DNA of 64,000 nt from Candidatus Woesearchaeota archaeon (lineage in GTDB: Archaea > Nanobdellota > Nanobdellia > Woesearchaeales > UBA525): NCBI GenBank assembly GCA_028818155.1, contig JAPPOH010000012.1:17224-81223 (forward strand). The letters run 5' to 3'. This document shows, piece after piece, positions 47,046 to 55,338 of this stretch. Below the pieces are notes generated by a model that saw nothing but the letters and a program-made list of their open reading frames with translations, had not been told where the DNA came from and searched no databases. The translations under genes were made by a program, and so were the position numbers. Positions within the stretch are counted from its first letter, which is position 1, and the number at the start of each line of letters is the position of its first letter.

Positions 47046-47884
47046 TTCTTCTCCTCAGCTTCTTCTTTTTTCGTGGTCTTCTTCGCAGCCTTCTTCTTTG
47101 GTTTCTCTTCCGCTTCTTCCTTCTTCACTGCCTTCTTTTTCTTCGCAGCTTTTTTCTTCGGTTTCTCCTCAGTTTTCTCGGAGTCTTCAGCAGGCTTTTC
47201 TTCCTTTTTCTCTTCTTTTTCAGCCTTCTCGACCTTTTTCTTGAGACCTTCCGCTTCGTCCGTGTTCGTCACTTCCTCGACGGTCGGCTCGTGAATGTCA
47301 ATTCTATCAGGAAGTACTGTCGTTGGCGGCACAACACTGACTTTAATGCCGACAACACCAAGCTTTAATTTTGCAATTCTGTACGCGATATCAACGCCTT
47401 CTACTGCAACGTCGCCACATTTCTTCATGTAGCCTTGGTAGAACCGCCATGTTTTTGCTCGCTGACTCGGGATCTTCCCGCTGATCAAAATTTCAACGCC
47501 TAATGCGCCTGCGCGCATTGCTTCACCGAGTGCTTTGTGGCCAATACCCTTAAAGCGGCCAGCGCCGAAGCGCTCCAAGCTATTGGAGATCATCTCCGCT
47601 AAGATAGCGGGCTCAAGCATTGGTGTTGTGACTTCCTCAATCTCGATCTGTGGATTTTCTAAGCCGAAATCGTCTTTCAGCTCTTTTGTGATCTTCTGAA
47701 TGTTTGCGCCGCCGCGACCAACAACTAAACCAGGACGCGAACAACTAATGAGGATCTTTTCACCCAGGGGCGTTCGCTGTAGCTTCAAGTGTGCAACGCC
47801 GACTTTCCCAAGTGAGTTGAAGATGTGTTCCTTAATCTGGAACTCCTTCAGGTTTTGTTGGATGAATTTTCGTTCGATTGCCAT
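47042..47884 (-). CDS. rps3: Ribosomal protein uS3, with Lys/Glu-rich tail
   Basis: 280 aa. The KH domain contains GLVVGRGGANIQKITKELKD, followed by RFGAGRFKGIGHKALGEAMR, ILISGKIPSQRAKTWRFYQG and GVDIAYRIAKLKLGVVGIKV, as in archaeal S3 at the mRNA entry channel. Residues from about 205 are a Lys/Glu/Ala tail (PKKKAAKKKKAVKKEEAEEK). Touches rpl22. Confidence 0.96.
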   Translation of the reverse strand: MAIERKFIQQNLKEFQIKEHIFNSLGKVGVAHLKLQRTPLGEKILISCSRPGLVVGRGGANIQKITKELKDDFGLENPQIEIEEVTTPMLEPAILAEMISNSLERFGAGRFKGIGHKALGEAMRAGALGVEILISGKIPSQRAKTWRFYQGYMKKCGDVAVEGVDIAYRIAKLKLGVVGIKVSVVPPTTVLPDRIDIHEPTVEEVTNTDEAEGLKKKVEKAEKEEKKEEKPAEDSEKTEEKPKKKAAKKKKAVKKEEAEEKPKKKAAKKTTKKEEAEEKK

Positions 47885-48564
47885 TAGTTCTTCTCCTCAG
47901 TTTTTGCTTCTTTTGCTGCTTCCTTTGGCTTTTCAGCAGGTTTTTCTTCCGTTTTTGGCGTCTCTTCCTTCTTTGCTGGCTTTGGAGTAGTATCTTTGGA
48001 CTCTTTTGGGTTTTCTACCTTCGACACTTCTTTTTTCTTGGCTGGTGTTTCTGCCTTTGGTTCCGCTTGTTTCTCTACAGGTTTCTTTTCTGGAACTTCT
48101 TCCTTTTTGGACGCTTTTGCTGTCTCTACAGGCTTCTTCGCTTCCTTTGGTTTTGCTTCTTTCTTCGCTGCAACTTCCGTCACCGTAAGTTCAAGGTGCG
48201 TTCGCTTGAACTCGCCCCTGTACTTGGAACGGTTACGCATTGGCGTGCTTGCCTTGTTTGCCGTTAACCCTGTGATTTTCAAACTGCCAGACAGTCCTTG
48301 GTTGACTGCGTTAATCTTGACATTATCCAAGAGTGCTAAGAGTTCTTGCGCGACTTTTACAGGATAGCGTCCCGCAGCCATGCCTGTTTTATGTCCTACA
48401 CCATTTGTGAATCTCGTAAAGGGAACTGCTTGTGACTTCACCACCACGTGCTCGAGGATGTCGATTGCGTCATCGACCATCTTGCCGCGCAAGAACTTGC
48501 ATACCTCAATGGATGCTTTCGTACTCACGCTGACGTCGAATGCTCGAGCGACCGCTGTTTTCAT
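47884..48564 (-). CDS. rpl22: Ribosomal protein uL22, with Lys/Glu/Pro-rich tail
   Basis: 226 aa. KASIEVCKFLRGKMVDDAID, HKTGMAAGRYPVKVAQELLA and RGEFKRTHLELTVTEVAAKK are the archaeal L22 core at the exit tunnel. From about residue 130 a charged tail follows (PKESKDTTPKPAKKEETPKT), sharing a motif with the L32e tail. Overlaps rps19 by 4 nt. Confidence 0.95.
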   Translation of the reverse strand: MKTAVARAFDVSVSTKASIEVCKFLRGKMVDDAIDILEHVVVKSQAVPFTRFTNGVGHKTGMAAGRYPVKVAQELLALLDNVKINAVNQGLSGSLKITGLTANKASTPMRNRSKYRGEFKRTHLELTVTEVAAKKEAKPKEAKKPVETAKASKKEEVPEKKPVEKQAEPKAETPAKKKEVSKVENPKESKDTTPKPAKKEETPKTEEKPAEKPKEAAKEAKTEEKN

Positions 48565-48929
48565 TTGACCTTCACCCCTTGTTTCGTGACACCTGGTGAT
48601 GCGTGTCGTGCGATTTTCCTCGTGAGGACAAATTGACCAAGACGCTTACCGAGCATTTCTTCGTTAACCACAAGTTTCTCGTACCCTTTGCCGTTGTGTA
48701 CTTGGATTGTTTTCCCAACCATGTTTGGCAGAATAATCATTTCTCGCGTGTGTGTCTTCACATTATCACGCTTCTCGAGCTTGCGAACGAGGTTTGTCTC
48801 TTCTGGCGTCAATCCTCGAAGGAGTGATCGCCGCTCTCTCGATGGTACGAGCGCTGCGAACTCTTTGAGACTGAGTTCTTGTAGTTGCGCGAGGCGCAAT
48901 CCTTTGAATGTGAATTCTTTCTTTGCCAT
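48561..48929 (-). CDS. rps19: Ribosomal protein uS19
   Basis: 122 aa. EFTFKGLRLAQLQELSLKEF, LVPSRERRSLLRGLTPEETN, TRKI-type end KRLGQFVLTRKIARHASPGV and HNGKGYEKLVVNEEMLGKRL are archaeal S19. One-nt gap after rpl2. Confidence 0.96.
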   Translation of the reverse strand: MAKKEFTFKGLRLAQLQELSLKEFAALVPSRERRSLLRGLTPEETNLVRKLEKRDNVKTHTREMIILPNMVGKTIQVHNGKGYEKLVVNEEMLGKRLGQFVLTRKIARHASPGVTKQGVKVK

Positions 48930-48930
48930 G

Positions 48931-49653
48931 TTAGTTCTTCCTCACTCGTGTGCCTCTCGCTCTTCCAGTCTTGCGTGCTCGCAACATACCGACTTTACGT
49001 CCAGCAGGTGCGTTTTTTGGTGTGACTGTTGGCCTACCTTTCCGTCCGGAGCGCTTCCCACCGAATGGGTGTGCGACTGCGTTCATAGCAGCTCCTGAGA
49101 CTTTCGGCCAGAACTTGTTCTTTGCCTTCATCTTATGGTACTTTGTCCCTGCGCGGAGGATTGGTTTTTCTAACCTGCCCCCACCCGCAACAACACCAAG
49201 TGTTGCTCTGCAGTTCGGATTGAATATTTTCTTTTTCTTACTTGGAAGCATGACAACAACCTTCCCTGGCTGCTTGGAAAGGACACGGCAGACTGCACCA
49301 CTTCCTCTCGCGAATTTGCCACCATCACCTGGGACGCCTTCAACGTTGAAGACGCTTGCGCCTTCTGGGATATCTTCGAGTGTTAATGTGTTTCCTAGTT
49401 CGATGTCGCCTTTGCCAACTGTGATCGTCTGTCCTACGAGGACGCCGTGCGGTGCTAACAACAAGCCTGTCGTTCCGTTGTCGTATTTGACTTTGCTCAA
49501 TGGCGCGGAATGGAATGGGCTTGTGATGAGATCAACGACAACACCCGTTAACTCCCCGGTTGGTGTTTTGACATCTCCCTTACTCTTGAATGTGTGCGCT
49601 CTGAATGTACTTGAGCCTTTTCCTCGTCGTTGTTGAATGAGTGGTTTTCCCAT
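48931..49653 (-). CDS. rpl2: Ribosomal protein uL2
   Basis: 240 aa. GKPLIQQRRGKGSSTFRAHT, PEGASVFNVEGVPGDGGKFA, RGSGAVCRVLSKQPGKVVVM and WPKVSGAAMNAVAHPFGGKR (with the catalytic-centre-proximal His) are archaeal L2, close to the peptidyl-transferase centre. Confidence 0.97.
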   Translation of the reverse strand: MGKPLIQQRRGKGSSTFRAHTFKSKGDVKTPTGELTGVVVDLITSPFHSAPLSKVKYDNGTTGLLLAPHGVLVGQTITVGKGDIELGNTLTLEDIPEGASVFNVEGVPGDGGKFARGSGAVCRVLSKQPGKVVVMLPSKKKKIFNPNCRATLGVVAGGGRLEKPILRAGTKYHKMKAKNKFWPKVSGAAMNAVAHPFGGKRSGRKGRPTVTPKNAPAGRKVGMLRARKTGRARGTRVRKN

Positions 49654-49654
49654 G

Positions 49655-49900
49655 TTACATCAGTCCTAAGTTTGTTGCGATGTCGATCGCTGGCGTGGTG
49701 AATTCAATATATGCGCGCTTGTTCCCATCAGGTGCCATGAGTGTGTTGATACTCTTGACTTTTGTCTTCAACATAGCCTCAATATCTTCCTTAATCTGTG
49801 GTTTTGACGCTTCTCGCTTGACAACGAACACGATTTTATTCTGTTCATCAATGAAGCGGACACTTTTTTCCGTTGCTAATGGGTATTTCACAACGCTCAT
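49655..49900 (-). CDS. rpl23: Ribosomal protein uL23
   Basis: 81 aa. VKYPLATEKSVRFIDEQNKI, VFVVKREASKPQIKEDIEAM and VKSINTLMAPDGNKRAYIEF are archaeal L23, which docks SRP and the Sec translocon at the tunnel exit. Overlaps rpl4 by 4 nt. Confidence 0.96.
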   Translation of the reverse strand: MSVVKYPLATEKSVRFIDEQNKIVFVVKREASKPQIKEDIEAMLKTKVKSINTLMAPDGNKRAYIEFTTPAIDIATNLGLM

Positions 49901-50832
49901 TGTGCCACCTCAACTTTTGTCGTCTTTTGAGGAGTTTCTTTCGGTTTCTTTGTCGCAGGAGCGTTCTCGACTTTCTTCACTGCAACTTTCGTCACGCGAA
50001 CCTTTTTCTCTGGGCTCGGTCCTTTGTAGTTTTGTGTGAATAATTTTTCTTTTTCTACTCGGTCGAGCGCAGCCTGTGTGTAGAGTGTTAACCGCCCTGG
50101 ATGTGTTCCAGGAGCGAGGAGTTCAGCGTTTAATGCTTCAACGGAAACAACATCTGCGCCGGGAACATTCATGGCTGCCTGCATGAGCGCAGCTTCCCTA
50201 GAACTCACAACAAAGAGGAATGTTTTTGCTTGCTTGTACTTCCTGTTTCGCATCGTTCCTTTTCCTGCGCGGATCTTTCTGTTTGCGCCACGCAAAAGTT
50301 CTGCTGCGAAGCCCAGTTGTTCGAGTGCTTTCGTGAGTTCGTTTGTCTTTGCGATCTTCTCGAATGAATTGTCAAGGGCAAATGGGAAGTTTTCTGGGAT
50401 TTTGTGGCCACGAGCAACAACGAGCTCTTTATCTACAGTTGCTGCCATTGCTGACCGAATCGCTTTCCTGTTTTCTTTCTGGTTGATCTTTTGCTCCCAG
50501 TTCTTGTACGGTTTTGGAGGGTGTGCACGCCGACCACCAACTGTGCCTGGTGCTTCTGCACCGACCCAGTACATTTGTGTTCCTCTTCTCGTGAGAATCT
50601 TTCGTGGGACACGGCTAATACCCTTGCCATAGGATGTTCTGTAGTCTGATCTTCTTTTGGAAATTCTCGTACTGTGTCGCAGGCCAGCATTCCCATAGCT
50701 ACCGTACGGTTGTCGCTTCTTGCTTTGGAGTGCAAGCACTGCTCGCTGGATAAGGTCGTTCCTGACAGGTTCGGAAAACTGCGGTGGCAAGGAAACACTT
50801 CCCGCTTCTTTCTCTGCTGTCATGACCTTCAT
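49897..50832 (-). CDS. rpl4: Ribosomal protein uL4
   Basis: 311 aa. VSLPPQFSEPVRNDLIQRAV, SYGKGISRVPRKILTRRGTQ, GTVGGRRAHPPKPYKNWEQK and TLYTQAALDRVEKEKLFTQN are archaeal L4. The C-terminus adds a Lys/Pro/Thr tail (NAPATKKPKETPQKTTKVEV). L4 is an operon autorepressor in bacteria; here the superoperon leader is structured. Overlaps rpl3 by 4 nt. Confidence 0.96.
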   Translation of the reverse strand: MKVMTAEKEAGSVSLPPQFSEPVRNDLIQRAVLALQSKKRQPYGSYGNAGLRHSTRISKRRSDYRTSYGKGISRVPRKILTRRGTQMYWVGAEAPGTVGGRRAHPPKPYKNWEQKINQKENRKAIRSAMAATVDKELVVARGHKIPENFPFALDNSFEKIAKTNELTKALEQLGFAAELLRGANRKIRAGKGTMRNRKYKQAKTFLFVVSSREAALMQAAMNVPGADVVSVEALNAELLAPGTHPGRLTLYTQAALDRVEKEKLFTQNYKGPSPEKKVRVTKVAVKKVENAPATKKPKETPQKTTKVEVAQ

Positions 50833-51791
50833 TGTTTACTCTCCAAGCTGATTGCATCAACTGTCGGTGCTGCACGCTTCTTGTGGAGTCTTTTTGGTTT
50901 TGCAAGTGTGATAAGTCTCTTTGATGGCCCGGGGACACTGCCTTGGAGAAGAATAAACTCGTTTCCCTGCCTGCCGAGACCGTAGCCTTTGAAGCCACCC
51001 TTGACGTTGATCTCTTCTGGGTTGTCTGTGATCTTGAGAATTTTGTTATTATATTGTGCGCGCTGGTGGTAGCCTGTCTGGCCTGCCATTGCAACACGAT
51101 ACATGAAGTGCTGCTGCCCACTCCACCCACCAAGGGAACCCGGACGTCTCCTGCCTTTCTCAGACTTACTCGCTTTCAGACCGATGCCGAAGCGCTTGAC
51201 AGGGCCTTGGTTGCCCCTGCCTGTTGTGATAGCGTAAATGTCAACGTACTCGCCCTCTTGCAAGATATCAGAGACTTTAATTTCCTTGCCAATGAGCTCC
51301 TTTGCAGTTTCTAATTGCTGCTCTGGCGTTCCCCCTAATTGTACTTCGAAGATTTGTGGTTTCTTCTGACCGACGCCAGTCAAGTGTGGTTGCGTCATTA
51401 AGAGAACGGAAATGCGATCGAAATTGGAGAAGTTAAGAGAAGAACTTGGTTTTTTGGTCGGGGAGACCTTCCTGCCAAGGTGTTTTTCCTTGGCAACAAC
51501 GACCTCCCCGGCCACTTTATGGCCGTAGGCGTCGTGTGTGTACGCCCGCACACTGAAAATCTTCAGCGGCGGGCACTCCAGAATCGTAACTGGAAGTGCG
51601 ATCGTTTCGTTCTTTGTCGGACTGTTTTTGTCCGTATCAAAGACTTTCACGTGGGTCATGCCCATCTTGAAGCCTGCAACTGCTGTGAGACCGTCGCCTG
51701 CGAAGTTTCTGAGGCGTGCGTATGGTCGCGCAGCTCGCTTTCTCGGCCAGAATTGCATGCTTCCGTGTCGTGGTTGTGTTGCTTTTGCCAT
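50829..51791 (-). CDS. rpl3: Ribosomal protein uL3
   Basis: 320 aa. MAKATQPRHGSMQFWPRKRA, GDGLTAVAGFKMGMTHVKVF, GRGNQGPVKRFGIGLKASKS and RRRPGSLGGWSGQQHFMYRV, AMAGQTGYHQRAQYNNKIL are archaeal L3. It is the first gene of the superoperon and follows a leader of about 105 nt, in contrast to the leaderless rule elsewhere. Confidence 0.97.
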   Translation of the reverse strand: MAKATQPRHGSMQFWPRKRAARPYARLRNFAGDGLTAVAGFKMGMTHVKVFDTDKNSPTKNETIALPVTILECPPLKIFSVRAYTHDAYGHKVAGEVVVAKEKHLGRKVSPTKKPSSSLNFSNFDRISVLLMTQPHLTGVGQKKPQIFEVQLGGTPEQQLETAKELIGKEIKVSDILQEGEYVDIYAITTGRGNQGPVKRFGIGLKASKSEKGRRRPGSLGGWSGQQHFMYRVAMAGQTGYHQRAQYNNKILKITDNPEEINVKGGFKGYGLGRQGNEFILLQGSVPGPSKRLITLAKPKRLHKKRAAPTVDAISLESKQ

Positions 51792-51928
51792 ATGCAGTGC
51801 ATGACGCGAAGAAGTTCACAGTCCGTTGTACTGTAACGCTCCTCGGCGCCAGGCGTGGACTTACCGTGTATGGGTTCCGACCCATACGTCGTAAGGATGT
51901 CTCAGAAATTCCAAGGCGTTTATAAAGG
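51792..51928 (-). promoter_or_regulatory. rpl3: Promoter and structured leader of the r-protein superoperon
   Basis: TATA (GTTTATAAAGG complement, 51918-51928) predicts transcription from about 51896. The RNA would start with CTTAC ... GTAAG (51891-51895 paired with 51860-51864) enclosing an 8-bp stem GTATGGGT/ACCCATAC with a four-base loop (51868-51887). Downstream ACAGT/ACTGT pairing forms a second hairpin before the rpl3 ATG. A leader of about 105 nt with a 5'-terminal hairpin suits feedback control by an r-protein; which one is unknown. Confidence 0.6.
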
Positions 51929-51935
51929 TATCGTG

Positions 51936-52454
51936 TTAGTTGATTGGGATATCCCGAAACTGATCGCTTCCTAGGTTGGAGATACCTTCTCTGAGAAGTC
52001 CAGCGAGTGGCGCTTGAATCTTTCTACCACCTAGTAATTTTAGATGTCTGGGAATGTGCACCTTTGATGCAGGTTGTTTCAATTGACGCACTGGTGGCTT
52101 CGCCACTCGTTGCCAGAGTGCTTGCCAATCGTTCGATGATGTTCCTGCATTGTACGCGTGGTCAAAGAATTCACGATATCTTGCCGGTTGTGCAAGCACC
52201 GCAGTATCCATTCTACTTCCATGAAAGATGCAATGGATTGCAAGGTATTCTGCTCTTGTAAGATCTTTTCCTAGTGTGATCGCAGTAACAACGTCATTCT
52301 CTCTGAATTCTGGCCACGTTGTTTGTTGAATTCCTCTATTCATTCCTTCTTTTCGTGCTGTAGCTGCAATATCTTTTGCAAATTCACAGCCTTGTAGATA
52401 TGACGTTGCACCACCAAAACAATATCCTGTCGCTATAATTTCAAGGTGGCGCAT
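51936..52454 (-). CDS. Unknown protein (172 aa)
   Basis: No recognised family. MRHLEIIATGYCFGGATSYL, QTTWPEFRENDVVTAITLGK and TRAEYLAIHCIFHGSRMDTA are the striking segments. TATA (complement of CTATATAAAC, 52478-52487) is 28 nt before ATG 52454, so the longer frame to 52529 is not used. It ends just downstream of the L3 promoter on the same strand. Confidence 0.65.
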   Translation of the reverse strand: MRHLEIIATGYCFGGATSYLQGCEFAKDIAATARKEGMNRGIQQTTWPEFRENDVVTAITLGKDLTRAEYLAIHCIFHGSRMDTAVLAQPARYREFFDHAYNAGTSSNDWQALWQRVAKPPVRQLKQPASKVHIPRHLKLLGGRKIQAPLAGLLREGISNLGSDQFRDIPIN

Positions 52455-52560
52455 CGATACTGAGATAATGTAACTCCTATATAAACGTAACAATTTTCTC
52501 ATTATTCCCGGAAAAAAAGGAACGAACACTTATATATTATTAAGTCACACGTAGAATTCT

Positions 52561-52947
52561 ATGAAAGTCGAAAACTGTGATCTGATCAAACCACTCGGAT
52601 GTACGGAAGATGACACCGTGCAACACGTTGCACAGTGCCTCCGTGACAACAAACAACGACGCTCTGTTATTGTGAATGCAGATGGAGCACCTGTTGGCGT
52701 TGTCTCAACGACAGATATTAACAACAAAGTCGTCGCTGAAGGGAAAGATGCTACACAGACAAAGGCAAGCGAGATTATGACCTCCCCAATCCACGTTGTG
52801 TGCGATATGGGAGATGATGTTGAAGGGATTTATGAACAAATGGTTGAGAAATCATCATTCTTTTGCCCTGTGACAAAAGAAGGCAAACTCCATGGCGTCC
52901 TCACGTATGGTGAGATCATGGCGAAAGCTCGGGAGCACATGGCATAA
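52561..52947 (+). CDS. CBS-domain-pair protein (128 aa)
   Basis: Two CBS motifs: DTVQHVAQCLRDNKQRRSVI, VNADGAPVGVVSTTDINNKV, and DVEGIYEQMVEKSSFFCPVT, KEGKLHGVLTYGEIMAKARE. CBS pairs bind adenosine nucleotides and regulate partner proteins. It forms an operon with the 279-aa unknown and the BI-1 gene through TAATG overlaps and is leaderless from TATA CTTATATA (52529-52536). Confidence 0.92.
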   Translation: MKVENCDLIKPLGCTEDDTVQHVAQCLRDNKQRRSVIVNADGAPVGVVSTTDINNKVVAEGKDATQTKASEIMTSPIHVVCDMGDDVEGIYEQMVEKSSFFCPVTKEGKLHGVLTYGEIMAKAREHMA

Positions 52948-53786
52948 TGGGATTGCTCGATTATACTGCGGGATTACTAGGCTTTGGGCCGTCCAAAGGG
53001 GGAGCGTGGCGCCTTGTGCAAGGTGCGGTTGGCGGTCCTGGGAGCTTCCGACCTGATTTGGAGCGGCAGATCGCTGAATTCCAGATGAATGACGACCGAC
53101 TCGGTCGGAAAGCAACGATGCGAGAAATCGCAGAGAACCGCGGTGTCTCATTAGATTCTATGATTAATGACGAGCTTGACGGGGTACGAGGATACTCGAT
53201 GAAGTGGCTCGATCGTATTTCATCCTGGAAGGATGGATTTGAGGATATTAAAGCAGGTGCTGATGCACTTGGAAATGCAAGAAGCTTCCTTGGCAAGTAC
53301 TTGATCCCTGGTTTCAAGGGAGACGAGCGGCCGGAGCGACGGCCAATGCCGTGGTACTTCAAGCTGCCACTCAGTCTTGCGGTGCAAACTGTCTATAGTG
53401 CTGCGCTCGGATTACTCGGCTTCACATCGGGCACGTACCGGTTCAGCCCTGGCGGCGTGAAGGATTACTTCGTTGATGTTATGCGCGGGTACGCTGGCGC
53501 GGTTATCAAGGGCATTCCGTTCTTGCGCAAGTTCGACAAGTTCTTGGAGCTCACCACCAACATGGATGACTTGCGGCCGCGAATGGCGAAGACGTTGGCA
53601 AGACGGCTCAAGAAGAAAATGGACGGCTTGGAAAGTCATATTGACTTCCCTGATGATGTTGAAGAATCCGGTCGGATGAAAGAGTATGACTCGGACATCG
53701 CCGGTCCCGTGTACTTCAGAGACAGGGAAGCCGCAAGACACTCAACATATGGACATCTCGGCGCCGCGATGCCGTTAGCTGCATAA
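52947..53786 (+). CDS. Unknown protein in the CBS-BI-1 operon (279 aa)
   Basis: No recognised family. Amphipathic and hydrophobic stretches (MGLLDYTAGLLGFGPSKGGA; LPLSLAVQTVYSAALGLLGF; YAGAVIKGIPFLRKF) suggest peripheral or partial membrane association, with basic helices after them (ARRLKKKMDGLESHIDF). The Gly-rich SLAVQTVYSAALGLLGFTSG segment is somewhat like the hydrophobic segment of the 583-aa protein at 2993. It is coupled to both neighbours by 1-nt overlaps, so a role with the BI-1 membrane protein is plausible. Confidence 0.7.
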   Translation: MGLLDYTAGLLGFGPSKGGAWRLVQGAVGGPGSFRPDLERQIAEFQMNDDRLGRKATMREIAENRGVSLDSMINDELDGVRGYSMKWLDRISSWKDGFEDIKAGADALGNARSFLGKYLIPGFKGDERPERRPMPWYFKLPLSLAVQTVYSAALGLLGFTSGTYRFSPGGVKDYFVDVMRGYAGAVIKGIPFLRKFDKFLELTTNMDDLRPRMAKTLARRLKKKMDGLESHIDFPDDVEESGRMKEYDSDIAGPVYFRDREAARHSTYGHLGAAMPLAA

Positions 53787-54469
53787 TGCCATCCCAACAT
53801 GCGATTGATGCGGAGAATGCTCGGTTCTTTCAGAAAGTATACTGGTGGATGTTCCTCGGTATGTTTGTTTCTGGCGGCTTAGCATGGTATACGGCGAATA
53901 ATGCGGTGCTGGTGAATGCTATTTTCGCGAATAGTTGGCGTTTCTTTGCGTTAATTATTGGCGAAGTTGCCCTTGTGTTCATTTTGGCGAGTCAGATTAA
54001 GAAACTTTCAGCTTCTGTCGCGAAACTCATGTTTCTCGGCTACGCTGCGCTGAATGGACTGACATTGGCGGTGATATTCTTAGTCTATACGACGGAGAGT
54101 ATCATTCAGGTGTTTGTGATTACTGGTGTGATGTTCGGTGTTATGGCATGTTACGGGTATTTCACGAAAAAAGATTTATCGTCGTGGGGGAGTATTCTCT
54201 TTATGGGGTTAATTGGCTTGCTTATTGCGATGGTTGTGAATTTGTTTTTGCAGAGCGGGATGTTTTCATTTATCATTTCTTGTATTGCTGTTGTGATTTT
54301 TACTGCGCTTACCGCTTATGACGTGCAGAAGATTAAGAAGATGAACATTATCGGGAATGAGGGCACGGATGAGGATACGAAAGAAGCGATTATGGGTGCG
54401 TTGCAGCTGTATCTTGACTTTATCAACCTGTTCTTGCACTTGTTACGGTTGCTTGGGAACCGGAAGTGA
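53786..54469 (+). CDS. Bax inhibitor-1 family (YccA/BI-1) membrane protein
   Basis: 227 aa with seven TM segments: VYWWMFLGMFVSGGLAWYTA, FFALIIGEVALVFILASQI, LMFLGYAALNGLTLAVIFLV, VFVITGVMFGVMACYGYFTK, SILFMGLIGLLIAMVVNLFL, MFSFIISCIAVVIFTALTAY and a last helix with ALQLYLDFINLFLHLLRLLG. TAYDVQKIKK and LYLDFINLF carry the conserved aspartates of BI-1 proteins (pH-sensitive calcium leak in bacterial YetJ). Function in archaea is not established. Confidence 0.94.
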   Translation: MPSQHAIDAENARFFQKVYWWMFLGMFVSGGLAWYTANNAVLVNAIFANSWRFFALIIGEVALVFILASQIKKLSASVAKLMFLGYAALNGLTLAVIFLVYTTESIIQVFVITGVMFGVMACYGYFTKKDLSSWGSILFMGLIGLLIAMVVNLFLQSGMFSFIISCIAVVIFTALTAYDVQKIKKMNIIGNEGTDEDTKEAIMGALQLYLDFINLFLHLLRLLGNRK

Positions 54470-54769
54470 TTCGTAGAAACGTCCTTGTAGTGAATGGAAG
54501 TATACGGCTCTCGCTAAAGGATTTCCATAAAGTTCTCTTACCTCACGTAATCCATCGGAGATGAGTGCAAGGAGTCCTTGTTCTACAGGTTGGGTTCCGC
54601 CCTCGGGTTCCTGCGCAGAAGTTTGCTCTCTATGTGATTGTTTTGGTGGGGAATGTGCTCTGGAGCTTTGTCTTCTACGCCACCTACGTCTCCCTTTGTC
54701 ACTCGCGCCAGGAGGTTTACCGAAGAATTTGTTTCCTCCATCCGAACCTGCATCATACGTTGAACGCAT
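54443..54769 (-). CDS. Small unknown basic protein (108 aa)
   Basis: A Gly/Arg/Ser/Gln-rich N-terminal half (SDGGNKFFGKPPGASDKGRR, RWRRRQSSRAHSPPKQS), probably disordered, is followed by a helical part (EQGLLALISDGLREVRELYG, ARAVYFHSLQGRFYESL). ATG 54769 is 27 nt from TATA (54792-54800). The 3' end overlaps the BI-1 gene by 27 nt. No family recognised. Confidence 0.55.
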   Translation of the reverse strand: MRSTYDAGSDGGNKFFGKPPGASDKGRRRWRRRQSSRAHSPPKQSHREQTSAQEPEGGTQPVEQGLLALISDGLREVRELYGNPLARAVYFHSLQGRFYESLPVPKQP

Positions 54770-54800
54770 GATAATGGGTATATACACTAGAATATATAGG

Positions 54801-54960
54801 TTATGCATGGTCCCAGATAAATTCGAAGAACTTCCTGTATCCATCGGCTAATCGCTGGGATTTTATCACGAATTGCACTGGGTTTTCATCAAGTTTTCCA
54901 GGGGCAACGCCAACGAACGTCACGACATACGGACCGAAAATGTCGATTGCTGTAGCTCAA
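54801..54960 (-). pseudogene. C-terminal remnant of a TrmB-family regulator
   Basis: Minus-strand frame ATAIDIFGPYVVTFVGVAPG, KLDENPVQFVIKSQRLADGY and RKFFEFIWDHA then TAA. It resembles the end of the TrmB protein at 35220-35951 (IQIYGNTV..., RSQSVADSFRKQFELMW). The frame is closed upstream by a stop at the junction with the truncated vapC, and no HTH is present. So a regulator gene has been reduced to its last 50 codons or so by rearrangement. Confidence 0.6.
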
Positions 54961-55021
54961 TAGTAATATTTCCCTTGATCAGTGCGGCAAAAAGTATGTT
55001 TGCATCAACAACGAGTTTCAT
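54920..55021 (-). pseudogene. vapC: Truncated VapC PIN toxin (33 codons)
   Basis: ATG 55021 overlaps the vapB stop (ATGA) as in intact vapBC operons. MKLVVDANILFAALIKGNIT is a standard PIN N-terminus with the first catalytic Asp (VVDAN). The frame then reads IELQQSTFSVRMS and stops at 54920. The rest of the PIN domain (about 100 residues and three acidic residues) is missing and is replaced by the TrmB remnant. Confidence 0.75.
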
Positions 55022-55242
55022 AAGAGGTCGTGCTTTTCTGCGATGCCCTTGTTGATTTTTCTCCCAAGTTCGATGGTATCTTCTTCTGTCAGTTCGCTAT
55101 TCTTTGTAAATTCTCGAAATCGTTCGAGAAGAATAAGGCGCTTCTTAATTGCCTCTCGAGCAACAGCAGACCAATTCATTTCTTCATGTGTGTCCATTTG
55201 AGATTTCATCTCTTTGGGAACTGAGAGTGTGATACTGACCAT
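55018..55242 (-). CDS. vapB: VapB-type antitoxin (74 aa), partner of a broken toxin
   Basis: MVSITLSVPKEMKSQMDTHE, EMNWSAVAREAIKKRLILLE form a ribbon-helix-helix; the C-terminal part (LTEEDTIELGRKINKGIAEK) is the toxin-binding tail. A strong SD (AGGAGG, 55247-55252) lies 4 nt before the ATG, after a TATA at 55279-55288. Direct repeats ACGTAATAAACGTAATA (about 55256-55272) between them look like the operator. The toxin is truncated, so this is an orphan antitoxin. Confidence 0.82.
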   Translation of the reverse strand: MVSITLSVPKEMKSQMDTHEEMNWSAVAREAIKKRLILLERFREFTKNSELTEEDTIELGRKINKGIAEKHDLL

Positions 55243-55338
55243 TCTTCCTCCTGTGTATTACGTTTATTACGTGTAAATATTTAAATGTTCCTATTTCATC
55301 TTCTTCATAGCATTCAAAAATGCAGCGAAAGTTGGTGA

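Noticed and set aside
51840..51896. Possible tRNA in the rpl3 leader
   Set aside because: The hairpin has a four-base loop with no T-loop or D-arm consensus and no acceptor stem; it is better read as an mRNA leader structure.
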